Assembly: GCA_003566215.1 (NCBI GenBank) | Contig: PXEJ01000036.1 | Coordinates: forward strand, 1-5,498 | Reading direction: 5' to 3' | Length of the DNA stretch: 5,498 bases | Origin: Cyanobacteria bacterium T3Sed10_376R1m | GTDB lineage: Bacteria; Cyanobacteriota; Cyanobacteriia; Cyanobacteriales; Cyanobacteriaceae | Shown: positions 1 to 5,128 of the stretch, piece by piece | Position numbering within the stretch: position 1 is the stretch's first letter | Layout: every line of letters starts with the position of its first letter | Notes under the pieces: model-generated | The model's input: the letters and a program-made list of their open reading frames with translations, nothing else | The model's database searches: none | What the model was told of the DNA's origin: nothing | Translations under genes and position numbers: made by a program

Positions 1-867
1 GAACTTAATCGCATAGCTAACCATTTGCTCTGGTTAGGTCCATTTTTAGCTGATGTAGGTGCTCAAACTCCCTTTTTCTATATTTTCCGTGAAAGGGAAA
101 TGATTTATGATTTATGGGAAGCGGCTTCAGGAATGCGTTTAATTAACAATAATTATTTCCGCATCGGTGGTGTTGCCGTAGATTTACCCTATGGCTGGGT
201 AGATAAGTGTGAGGATTTTTGTGATTATTTTTTACCTAAAGTAGATGAATACGAAAAGTTAATTACTAATAATCCTATTTTCCGTAGAAGAGTTGAAGGT
301 ATTGGTACGATTACCCGTGAACAAGCTATTAACTGGGGTTTATCTGGCCCTATGTTAAGAGGTTCTGGGGTTAAGTGGGATTTGCGTAAAGTTGATCATT
401 ATGAATGTTATGACGATTTCGATTGGGATGTCCAATGGGAAACCAGCGGAGATTGTTTGGCTCGTTATATGATTCGTATCCGTGAGATGCGTGAGTCGGT
501 CAAAATTATTCGTCAAGCCCTTCAAGGTTTACCGGGTGGCCCCTATGAGAATTTAGAAGCCAAAAGAATGGCTGAGGGGAAAAAGTCTGAATGGAATGAT
601 TTTGAATATCAGTACATTGCCAAAAAGGTTGCCCCTACTTTTAAAATCCCTGAAGGAGAGCATTATGTGCGCCTTGAAAGCGGCAAGGGTGAGTTAGGTA
701 TCTTTATTGTTGGTAATAATGATGTTTTTCCTTGGCGTTGGAAAATTCGGGCCCCTGACTTCAATAATTTACAAATTCTTCCCCATTTACTCAAGGGGGT
801 TAAGGTTGCTGATGTGATGGCAATTCTCGGTAGTATTGATGTAATTATGGGTTCGGTAGATCGTTAG
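1..867 (+). CDS. ndhH: NAD(P)H-quinone oxidoreductase subunit H (NDH-1 49-kDa subunit), 5'-truncated by window edge
   Basis: The reading frame is open from the first base, so 288 C-terminal residues are visible. The usual cyanobacterial length is about 394 aa, so roughly 105 N-terminal residues lie outside the window. NdhH is the 49-kDa/Nqo4-type subunit of the cytoplasmic arm of thylakoid NDH-1, at the base of the quinone cavity, and serves respiration and cyclic electron flow to plastoquinone. Family sequence is strong throughout: [15 protein letters not shown] at the window start, [32 protein letters not shown] in the middle, and the C-terminal stretch [20 protein letters not shown] ending in GSVDR. 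The N-terminal quinone-site residues known from Nqo4 cannot be checked here. The TTG at 25 is an internal Leu codon, not a start. The frame is intact to TAG at 865-867. No second gene follows closely, so this looks like the end of its transcript. Identification is near certain. Confidence 0.97.
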   Translation, partial: ELNRIANHLLWLGPFLADVGAQTPFFYIFREREMIYDLWEAASGMRLINNNYFRIGGVAVDLPYGWVDKCEDFCDYFLPKVDEYEKLITNNPIFRRRVEGIGTITREQAINWGLSGPMLRGSGVKWDLRKVDHYECYDDFDWDVQWETSGDCLARYMIRIREMRESVKIIRQALQGLPGGPYENLEAKRMAEGKKSEWNDFEYQYIAKKVAPTFKIPEGEHYVRLESGKGELGIFIVGNNDVFPWRWKIRAPDFNNLQILPHLLKGVKVADVMAILGSIDVIMGSVDR

Positions 868-882
868 TTTTTAAATTTTTAC

Positions 883-903
883 GGGGTGCAAGGTTTGCAC
901 TCC
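883..903 (+). repeat. Hairpin downstream of ndhH (9-bp stem, 3-nt loop)
   Basis: GGGGTGCAA (883-891) pairs with TTGCACTCC (895-903) around the loop GGT, with one G-T wobble. It lies 15 bases after the ndhH stop and is preceded by a T/A-rich stretch. No T-run follows on the plus strand (the next bases are acaatta), so it is not a standard rho-independent terminator. It may act as an RNA 3'-end stabiliser, a weak terminator, or be one copy of a dispersed palindromic repeat. The pairing is seen directly; the role is inferred. Confidence 0.6.
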
Positions 904-939
904 ACAATTATATGAACTGTCTTAACCAAAGTTTAAATA

Positions 940-945
940 TATAAT
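940..945 (+). promoter_or_regulatory. Candidate -10 box of the hliD promoter
   Basis: A perfect TATAAT lies 69 bases upstream of the hliD start codon. No good -35 box sits at 16-18 bases upstream, which is common for regulated cyanobacterial promoters that depend on an activator. Transcription would begin near 952, giving a leader of about 60 bases. The surrounding AT-richness lowers the weight of the match. Confidence 0.45.
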
Positions 946-962
946 GTTAGAATGTTTACGAA
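946..962 (+). promoter_or_regulatory. Possible degenerate HLR1 (RpaB-type) element
   Basis: Two imperfect direct repeats, GTTAGAAT (946-953) and TTTACGAA (955-962), each match 7 of 8 positions of the HLR1 half-site (G/T)TTACA(T/A)(T/A). HLR1 is known upstream of hli and other high-light genes and binds the response regulator RpaB. The spacer here is 1 base instead of the usual 2. The element would overlap the inferred transcription start, a place suited to repression in low light. Tentative. Confidence 0.25.
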
Positions 963-1014
963 ACTTCATGTTTATTGAGTTTCTGCAAATATTTCATATA
1001 GGAGAATTATCAAG

Positions 1015-1185
1015 ATGGCTAACACAGAACCGACAAATACTCCCAACGTAGAAGATCCTAAGTTTGGTTTTAATACCTATGCTGAGAAGTTAAATGGTAG
1101 AGCCGCTATGATTGGTTTTTTAATCACCCTGGGTATTGAGTATGCTACGGGACAAGGTTTATTGGCTTGGTTAGGATTGGTTTAA
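1015..1185 (+). CDS. hliD: High-light-inducible one-helix protein, HliD-like
   Basis: This 56-aa gene encodes a small CAB-like (Hlip/Scp) protein. Residues 24-35 read EKLNGRAAMIGF, the Hlip chlorophyll-binding signature ExxNGRxAMxGF, with Glu24 and Asn27 as expected ligands. The single membrane helix runs from about 29 to 47. The preceding EDPKFGFNTYAEKLNGR and the C-terminal GLLAWLGL resemble cyanobacterial HliD more than the shorter HliC or the longer HliA/B. HliD-type proteins bind chlorophyll and carotenoid in the thylakoid and associate with chlorophyll synthase and Ycf39, dissipating energy while chlorophyll is loaded into photosystem II. ATG at 1015 follows AGGAGA (1000-1005) at a spacing of 9-10 bases. 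It has its own promoter region and is followed by a strong terminator, so it is probably monocistronic. The family is certain; the HliD subtype is probable. Confidence 0.9.
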   Translation: MANTEPTNTPNVEDPKFGFNTYAEKLNGRAAMIGFLITLGIEYATGQGLLAWLGLV

Positions 1186-1213
1186 GAACCAGAAAAGACT
1201 AATATCTATTTCT

Positions 1214-1242
1214 AAATAAGGGGTTGAAGCCCCTTATTTTTT
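1214..1242 (+). terminator. Rho-independent terminator after hliD, possibly bidirectional
   Basis: AAATAAGGGG (1214-1223) pairs perfectly with CCCCTTATTT (1230-1239) around TTGAAG, and the T-run continues to 1242. It starts 28 bases after the hliD stop. Because the stem begins with A's, the reverse strand also ends in a short T tract, so it may stop the convergent sqr transcript, which ends at 1246, although less efficiently. Confidence 0.88.
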
Positions 1243-1245
1243 GTT

Positions 1246-2469
1246 TTATTTAAGTAAAAAGCGCCAACTATCTGCTTCAAATGGCTTTCCTTTTAACATC
1301 CGATTCCAATATAACCAGGGTAAAACATATCTTTTCACTAACCACATACTGTTTCTTTCTTTGGTGGGGTCAAGGGGAAAGCTGGGCATGGGGTTTTTAT
1401 CATAGTCAAACTCTGCCATGATGGTTTTGCCGTAACCTGTAATTAAAGGGCAACAAGCATAACCATTATATTTATCTGAAGGACTTTGTTTTGCCATCAA
1501 AGATAAAATGTTATTCACCACTATAGGGGCTTCTTTGCGAATGGCGGCGGCTGTTTTCGATGTAGGCAAGGAGGAGGCATCTCCTAAGGCAAATACGTTA
1601 GGGTATTGTTGATGTTGACAGGTAAATTTATCTACATCTACCCAACCTTGGTCATTTGCGATCGCACTTCCTTGTAGAAAATCGGGGGTTTTCATCCCAG
1701 GAGATACATGGATAAGATCGTATTTAATGGTTATATTATCTTCACCATTAACCGCAAAAACAGCCTCTTTGGTATCAGGCTTTAGCTCAATCAAATTATG
1801 ACCATACTTTACATCAATACCTTTGCGCTGGACAATTTCTTCTAACGGTTTACAATATGCTGGAACACCAAACATTTTCCCCCCTGCATTGGCATAGATA
1901 ATCGTAGTTTTATCTCTAATGCCTTTTTTTCTGAAAATCTCATCTGCCATATACATGATTTTTTGTGGAGCCCCCGGACATTTAATAGCCCCAGCAGGAA
2001 AAGTAAAAATAGCAGTACCACCCTTAAAGTTATCAAGAGCTTCCCATGTATAAGGTACTTTTTCCTTAACATAATTGGAAGTTACCCCACCTTTCCCGAT
2101 CGCCTCTTTAAACCCTGTAATTTTATTCCAGTCAATAGAAATTCCAGGGCAAACCACTAAATAATCGTAACTCAAAATTTGACCTGCTTTTGTGGTTACT
2201 TGATTTTGCTGAGGATCAATATTTTCTGCAAAATCTTTAATCCAAGTTACCCCACTCGGAATTAGAGTTTGTTCATGTTTAACCGTGTCTTCAAATTGAT
2301 ATACTCCACCCCCAACCAATGACCATGCCGGTTGATAATAGTGATTCTCAGAAGGTTCGACAATAGCGATACTCAAATGAGCATTTTTCTTTTTCAGTTG
2401 AGCACAGACAGTAATCCCAGCAGAGCCTCCTCCAATGATCAACACTTGGAAAGATTTGTTATTACTCAT
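1246..2469 (-). CDS. sqr: Type II sulfide:quinone oxidoreductase (FAD-dependent)
   Basis: This 407-aa flavoprotein (from ATG at 2469) is expected to oxidise sulfide to sulfane sulfur and pass electrons to the membrane quinone pool. An N-terminal dinucleotide fold carries GGGSAG at residues 13-18. HYYQPAWSLVGGG (about 43-55) and the second FAD motif NVFALGDASSLPTSKTAAAI (291-310) are typical of the mitochondrial SQOR-like type. The two redox cysteines are seen: Cys164 in IKCPGAPQK and Cys340 in CCPLITGY, matching the human pair. The C-terminal FPLDPTKERNSMW and YVLPWLYWNRMLKG resemble the amphipathic membrane-anchoring end of SQOR. The frame stays open 20 codons further to an ATG at 2529, adding a hydrophobic stretch (MEGYLFTYVALATIFLFLNF). 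I prefer 2469 because it puts the FAD motif at the usual distance from the N-terminus; neither start has a clear ribosome site. The gene is convergent with hliD and divergent from rpmH. Persulfide or general NDH-like activity is an alternative. Confidence 0.9.
   Translation of the reverse strand: MSNNKSFQVLIIGGGSAGITVCAQLKKKNAHLSIAIVEPSENHYYQPAWSLVGGGVYQFEDTVKHEQTLIPSGVTWIKDFAENIDPQQNQVTTKAGQILSYDYLVVCPGISIDWNKITGFKEAIGKGGVTSNYVKEKVPYTWEALDNFKGGTAIFTFPAGAIKCPGAPQKIMYMADEIFRKKGIRDKTTIIYANAGGKMFGVPAYCKPLEEIVQRKGIDVKYGHNLIELKPDTKEAVFAVNGEDNITIKYDLIHVSPGMKTPDFLQGSAIANDQGWVDVDKFTCQHQQYPNVFALGDASSLPTSKTAAAIRKEAPIVVNNILSLMAKQSPSDKYNGYACCPLITGYGKTIMAEFDYDKNPMPSFPLDPTKERNSMWLVKRYVLPWLYWNRMLKGKPFEADSWRFLLK
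1658..1665. repeat. HIP1 octamer inside sqr
   Basis: Perfect GCGATCGC, followed by AC and preceded by TT. HIP1 is an abundant octamer of many cyanobacterial genomes, so it supports the taxonomic placement. Here it falls in the codons for Ala-Ile-Ala-Asn in sqr. Confidence 0.9.
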
Positions 2470-2572
2470 AAAATTTAAAAATAAAAAAATAGTTGCCAAA
2501 GCAACATAGGTAAATAGGTATCCCTCCATTTTAAAATAAGCACCAGAAATAGTACCCTAGTTCTTCATATTT

Positions 2573-2589
2573 CTTCGTGATTATCGAAG
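2573..2589. promoter_or_regulatory. Small dyad upstream of sqr, possible operator
   Basis: CTTCG (2573-2577) and CGAAG (2585-2589) form a 5-bp inverted repeat with a 7-base centre, 44 bases beyond the longer sqr start and 104 bases from the preferred one. Bacterial sqr genes are often controlled by ArsR-family sulfide sensors that bind short interrupted dyads, which makes this spot worth noting. A weak minus-strand -10-like TACTAT (2550-2555) lies between it and the gene. A 5-bp dyad can occur by chance. Confidence 0.2.
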
Positions 2590-2626
2590 TTTTATCCCCT
2601 ATTTTCGACTCTTAAACCATGTAACA

Positions 2627-2656
2627 TAGACGATACTGAACATTGTGTCTTATAAT
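2627..2656 (+). promoter_or_regulatory. Promoter of the rpmH cluster
   Basis: A perfect -10 box TATAAT (2651-2656) has a partial -35 box TAGACG (2627-2632, 4 of 6 matches to TTGACA) at an 18-base spacing. Transcription would begin near 2663, about 40 bases before rpmH. The position fits the expected housekeeping promoter for a ribosomal-protein gene. Confidence 0.6.
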
Positions 2657-2688
2657 GAAAGATGCTGTTTTTTTATAAGAATATATAT

Positions 2689-2694
2689 AGGAGG
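2689..2694 (+). promoter_or_regulatory. Strong ribosome binding site fixing the rpmH TTG start
   Basis: AGGAGG is a full anti-16S match, ending 8 bases before TTG at 2703. An in-frame TAG at 2688-2690 closes the frame upstream and there is no ATG between, so this site decides that rpmH starts with TTG. Confidence 0.85.
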
Positions 2695-2702
2695 AAAAAT
2701 CA

Positions 2703-2840
2703 TTGAGTAAGCATACTTTAAATGGAACTAGACGGAAACAAAGAAGAACATCAGGATTTCGTGCTCGTATGAGAACTGAAAACGGTAGAAAAGTAATTCA
2801 AGCCCGTCGTCGTAAAGGAAGACAAAGATTATCAGTTTAA
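2703..2840 (+). CDS. rpmH: 50S ribosomal protein L34
   Basis: This 45-aa very basic protein has the whole-length L34 pattern. It starts [19 protein letters not shown] after the initiator, continues [20 protein letters not shown] and ends QRLSV. Length and ending agree with cyanobacterial L34, a small protein bound to 23S rRNA in the large subunit. The start codon is TTG, the only possible start, because an in-frame stop lies 12 bases upstream and a full AGGAGG precedes it at optimal distance. It is the first gene of the rpmH-rnpA cluster; 50 bases containing a hairpin separate it from rnpA. Confidence 0.96.
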   Translation: MSKHTLNGTRRKQRRTSGFRARMRTENGRKVIQARRRKGRQRLSV

Positions 2841-2845
2841 TTTTT

Positions 2846-2862
2846 GGCTCTTGAGCCTTTTT
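2846..2862 (+). terminator. CUUG-loop hairpin with T-run between rpmH and rnpA (likely attenuator)
   Basis: GGCT (2846-2849) pairs with AGCC (2854-2857) around CTTG, a tetraloop type known to be unusually stable because its C and G can pair. Five T's follow (2858-2862). The stem is short, so termination is probably partial. It lies 5 bases after the rpmH stop. This would lower rnpA relative to rpmH, in keeping with the large difference in protein amounts the cell needs. Confidence 0.6.
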
Positions 2863-2890
2863 CTAATTTATAATTATCCTTTAAATTAAA

Positions 2891-3253
2891 GTGGGATTAC
2901 CGTCATTAAATCGACTTAAAAAGCGGTCGGATTTTCAGGCTGTATATCAGCAAGGTATTCGCCGCTATAGTCGTCATCTAATTCTTCGAGCATTACCCCT
3001 TGCACCATCGGTACAACCAGTTTCTACTCGCATAGGGATTTCCATTAGTCGCAAAGTTAGTAAAAAAGCAGTGGTTCGCAACCGTATTAAAAGACAGATT
3101 AGAGCTGTTCTTAGGTGTTTGTTTCCCCAAATTTCCCCTAACTGGCTAATTGTAATTGTGGTTAAGTCTGAAGCCACTGAGTGCAATTATGAGCATTTTT
3201 TGAGAGAATTAAAAGAGTTATTTATTCAAGCAGAAATTATCTATGGGAATTAA
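2891..3253 (+). CDS. rnpA: Ribonuclease P protein component
   Basis: This 120-aa basic protein is the protein subunit of RNase P, which helps the catalytic RNA bind pre-tRNA and remove its 5' leader. The family signature is clear: the N-terminal LNRLKKRSDFQAVYQQG (6-22), TRIGISISRKVSKKAVVRNR (46-65) with the RNR motif at 63-65, then IKRQIRAVLR (66-75) and the late strand NWLIVIVVK (84-92). Length is normal. The start is GTG at 2891, giving MGLPSLNRLK, which fits the usual cyanobacterial N-terminus; no good ribosome site is visible before it, so expression may be low or coupled. It follows rpmH by 50 bases, and its last 11 bases overlap the start of the PH-domain gene. The bacterial rpmH-rnpA pairing supports the call. 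Confidence 0.96.
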   Translation: MGLPSLNRLKKRSDFQAVYQQGIRRYSRHLILRALPLAPSVQPVSTRIGISISRKVSKKAVVRNRIKRQIRAVLRCLFPQISPNWLIVIVVKSEATECNYEHFLRELKELFIQAEIIYGN

Positions 3254-3635
3254 AGAAGACGTTTTGTATGAAGGTGGACCTCACATTGGAGATTTAATTT
3301 TTAATGTGTTATTGGCATTTACTGTTATTTGTCTTCCCTTGACTGTTGGGGCTATCGTTCGTGCAATTTGGTTACGGTACCGTATTACAGATCGTCGTAT
3401 TTCTGTAACTGGTGGTTGGCAAGGGCGCGATCGCACAGATATTATTTATTCAGAAGTAATAAAAGTGGTCAAAGTTCCTAGAGGGTTAGGTTTTTGGGGA
3501 GATATTGTAGTTACCCTAAAAGACAGAAGTCGTTTAGAATTACGGGCAATGCCTAACTTCAGAAAAGTATATGATTATATTGTAGAAAGAGCTGCCGATA
3601 AAACTGGTAAAACACCAGAGGCTATCTCACAATAA
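3243..3635 (+). CDS. PH-domain (bPH2/DUF304-like) membrane-anchored protein of unknown function
   Basis: This 130-aa protein has a short N-terminal segment, a hydrophobic helix at about residues 17-44 (GDLIFNVLLAFTVICLPLTV and on), and a bacterial pleckstrin-homology-like domain at about 45-115. The typical pattern is visible: YRITDRRISVTGGWQGRDRT, then IIYSEVIKVVKVPRGLGFWGDI, then VVTLKDRSRLELRAMPNFRKVYDYI. A short polar tail follows. The start ATG lies inside rnpA (11-base overlap, different frame) with no clear ribosome site, pointing to translational coupling. Cyanobacteria carry such a gene between rnpA and yidC (Synechocystis slr1470 is the equivalent as I recall), whereas many other bacteria have yidD here. 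A role in membrane-protein insertion is a neighbourhood guess only. Family call is good; function is unknown. Confidence 0.85.
   Translation: MGIKEDVLYEGGPHIGDLIFNVLLAFTVICLPLTVGAIVRAIWLRYRITDRRISVTGGWQGRDRTDIIYSEVIKVVKVPRGLGFWGDIVVTLKDRSRLELRAMPNFRKVYDYIVERAADKTGKTPEAISQ
3427..3434. repeat. HIP1 octamer inside the PH-domain gene
   Basis: Perfect GCGATCGC, followed by AC and preceded by GC. It spans the codons for Gly-Arg-Asp-Arg-Thr (about residues 61-65). Confidence 0.9.
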
Positions 3636-3952
3636 CAATTAGGCTTTGCTGGAAAAGTTTTTGGGAAGACTAGGAAAAATCAACTATTCTTGAGGGAAAA
3701 ACTTTATCTCGAGTGGAGGCAAACATTGCACTTTTTTGGTTAATTTAGCACTCCTAACCGTTTATTTTGATAGTTTTCCGATTTATTCAGCAGACCTTAA
3801 TCAATAAAGGATAATAAATTTTTTTCAAATAAATATTAGACCTTATCGAGGGGTTGAATGTACACTAGCATTTAACACCTAATCATTGAAAACTTTATTA
3901 AGTGTAATATTTAGTTAAAATAAAACCCATATAGTAAGGAAATAAAATAAAA
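3636..3952. other. 317-base gap between the PH gene and yidC, no gene seen
   Basis: No reading frame longer than about 18 codons with a plausible start exists on either strand. The region is AT-rich, especially after 3800. It contains a 9-bp inverted repeat, AAAGTTTTT (3654-3662) and AAAAACTTT (3697-3705), with a 34-base centre, and a weaker GGTTA/TAACC pair (3738-3742, 3755-3759). No clear rho-independent terminator follows the PH gene. The end next to yidC holds weak promoter-like hexamers. It could hold a long leader or a small RNA, but nothing in the sequence proves either. Confidence 0.5.
3894..3921 (+). promoter_or_regulatory. Weak candidate promoter for yidC
   Basis: TAAAAT (3916-3921) matches 5 of 6 positions of the -10 consensus, with a poor -35 (TTTATT, 3894-3899). 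Transcription would start near 3928 and keep the ribosome-site-like AAGGA (3936-3940), 12 bases before the ATG. A second -10-like TATAGT (3930-3935) would start after AAGGA and is less likely. AT-rich background makes both uncertain. Confidence 0.25.
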
Positions 3953-5110
3953 ATGGATTTTGGTATAGGTTTTATATCAACAAATATCATGTTGCCAATC
4001 CTAGATTTTTTCTATGGAATTGTGCCTAGTTATGGGTTTGGAATTGTCGCCCTGACTTTAGTTGTACGTTTTGCAGTATTTCCCCTAAGTGCTGGACAAA
4101 TTCGTAACATGAGAAAAATGCGCATCACTCAACCTCTGATGAAGCAAAAACAAGAAGAAGTCAAAAAAAGATATAAAGATAATCCTCAAAAACAACAAGA
4201 GGAAATGGGCAAAATAATGCAAGAATTTGGCAACCCCCTAGCTGGTTGTCTTCCCTTGTTATTACAAATGCCCATTTTATTTGCTTTATTTGCTACCCTC
4301 AGAGGTTCGCCTTTTGCTAATATCAACTATAACGTTGATGTGCAAATATTCCCCCAAGAGCAAATTGAACGCATTGAACCTCAACTTTACAGTACAAAAA
4401 CACAAAATGTTTTTGTTAATGATGGGGTTCACCAAAAAATTGCAGCTATTTTACCTACAGGTAATAAGTTAAGTGTCGGTGAAACTGAAAAAATTGAGTT
4501 TCAAACTCCTGAAGGCAAATCTTTAGTTAGCTTACTAGCACAATATCCTGATCATAAAGGAGATTTAGCCCCCCAATGGCAAGTAACCAAAGGGCAAGAA
4601 AGAATAGCTATTAGTGAAAATGGTGAAATCACGGCTCTAGCTACGGGAGATGCTACTATTCAGGTGTCTTTACCTGGAATTGCTGCTGATAAAGGATTTT
4701 TATTTATTGAGGCTTTAGGACGTATTGGGGTGACTGGTGAAGATGGAAAAATTCACTGGGATATTTTGGGTATGATTATCTTCTTTGGGGTTAGTATTTA
4801 CCTTAACCAAGAACTTTCTGGTGCGGCTCAACCTTCTACGGGAAATGATCAACAAAAAAATATTAATAAAATTACCCCTGTTATTTTTTCAGGGATGTTT
4901 TTGTTTTTCCCCCTTCCAGCTGGGGTGTTAATGTATATTGTTTTGGCTAACGTTTTTCAAACTATCCAAACTTTAATTTTAATGCGTGAGCCTTTGCCAG
5001 AGAATATTCAAAAAATTCTCGATGATCAACTTAAGGCTTCTAAGGGTAGAGAGGAAATACCTTTTGAGAAGAAAAAAGGTTCTAAAAAGAAAGAAAAAAC
5101 TTCAGGCTAA
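3953..5110 (+). CDS. yidC: YidC/Oxa1-family membrane protein insertase with Ig-like P-side insertion
   Basis: This 385-aa insertase places proteins into the plasma and thylakoid membranes, alone or with SecYEG; chloroplast Alb3 is its relative. It has the five-helix core: TM1 about 23-45 with the conserved groove arginine Arg39 ([12 protein letters not shown]), a charged cytoplasmic helical hairpin at 50-92, TM2 about 97-116 ([20 protein letters not shown]), TM3 about 269-284, then TM4 and TM5 within 307-344 (including [20 protein letters not shown]). The C-terminal tail is lysine-rich ([10 protein letters not shown]), as in ribosome-contacting YidC proteins. The odd part is about 150 residues between TM2 and TM3, on the outer or lumenal side by known topology, with a Big_2-like stretch near 171-241. 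Length agrees with cyanobacterial YidC as I recall it. ATG at 3953 has AAGGA 12 bases upstream. The jag-like gene follows by 18 bases, so they are probably co-transcribed. Confidence 0.96.
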   Translation: MDFGIGFISTNIMLPILDFFYGIVPSYGFGIVALTLVVRFAVFPLSAGQIRNMRKMRITQPLMKQKQEEVKKRYKDNPQKQQEEMGKIMQEFGNPLAGCLPLLLQMPILFALFATLRGSPFANINYNVDVQIFPQEQIERIEPQLYSTKTQNVFVNDGVHQKIAAILPTGNKLSVGETEKIEFQTPEGKSLVSLLAQYPDHKGDLAPQWQVTKGQERIAISENGEITALATGDATIQVSLPGIAADKGFLFIEALGRIGVTGEDGKIHWDILGMIIFFGVSIYLNQELSGAAQPSTGNDQQKNINKITPVIFSGMFLFFPLPAGVLMYIVLANVFQTIQTLILMREPLPENIQKILDDQLKASKGREEIPFEKKKGSKKKEKTSG

Positions 5111-5128
5111 TTTATAAATAAATTTATT

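Noticed and set aside
25..867. TTG at 25 as the start of a shorter ndhH
   Set aside because: The frame is open and has NdhH sequence (ELNRIANH) right from base 1; the TTG is an internal leucine.
1842..2160. Short open frames on both strands within sqr (1842-2072 minus, 1963-2160 plus)
   Set aside because: They lie inside the well-supported sqr gene, have no recognisable domain or ribosome site, and read as low-complexity shadows.
2590..2600. DnaA-box-like TTATCCCCT and a possible replication origin near rpmH
   Set aside because: Only one poor match (7 of 9) plus weaker ones; no cluster, no dnaA or dnaN in the window, and the cyanobacterial origin is not usually at rpmH.
2974..3186. Minus-strand open frame opposite rnpA
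   Set aside because: It is antisense to a conserved gene, with no family features; it mirrors the rnpA codons.
3670..3726. 18-codon minus-strand frame in the gap before yidC
   Set aside because: Too short, no ribosome site, no promoter, not distinguishable from chance.
4281..4472. Plus-strand out-of-frame open frame inside yidC
   Set aside because: It overlaps the P-side insertion in another frame with no domain or start signal. The yidC frame continues unbroken, so no frameshift is implied.
5117..5128. Perfect 12-bp palindrome AATAAATTTATT just before jag
   Set aside because: Made only of A and T in an AT-rich spacer, so chance is likely, and it is too weak for a stable RNA hairpin.
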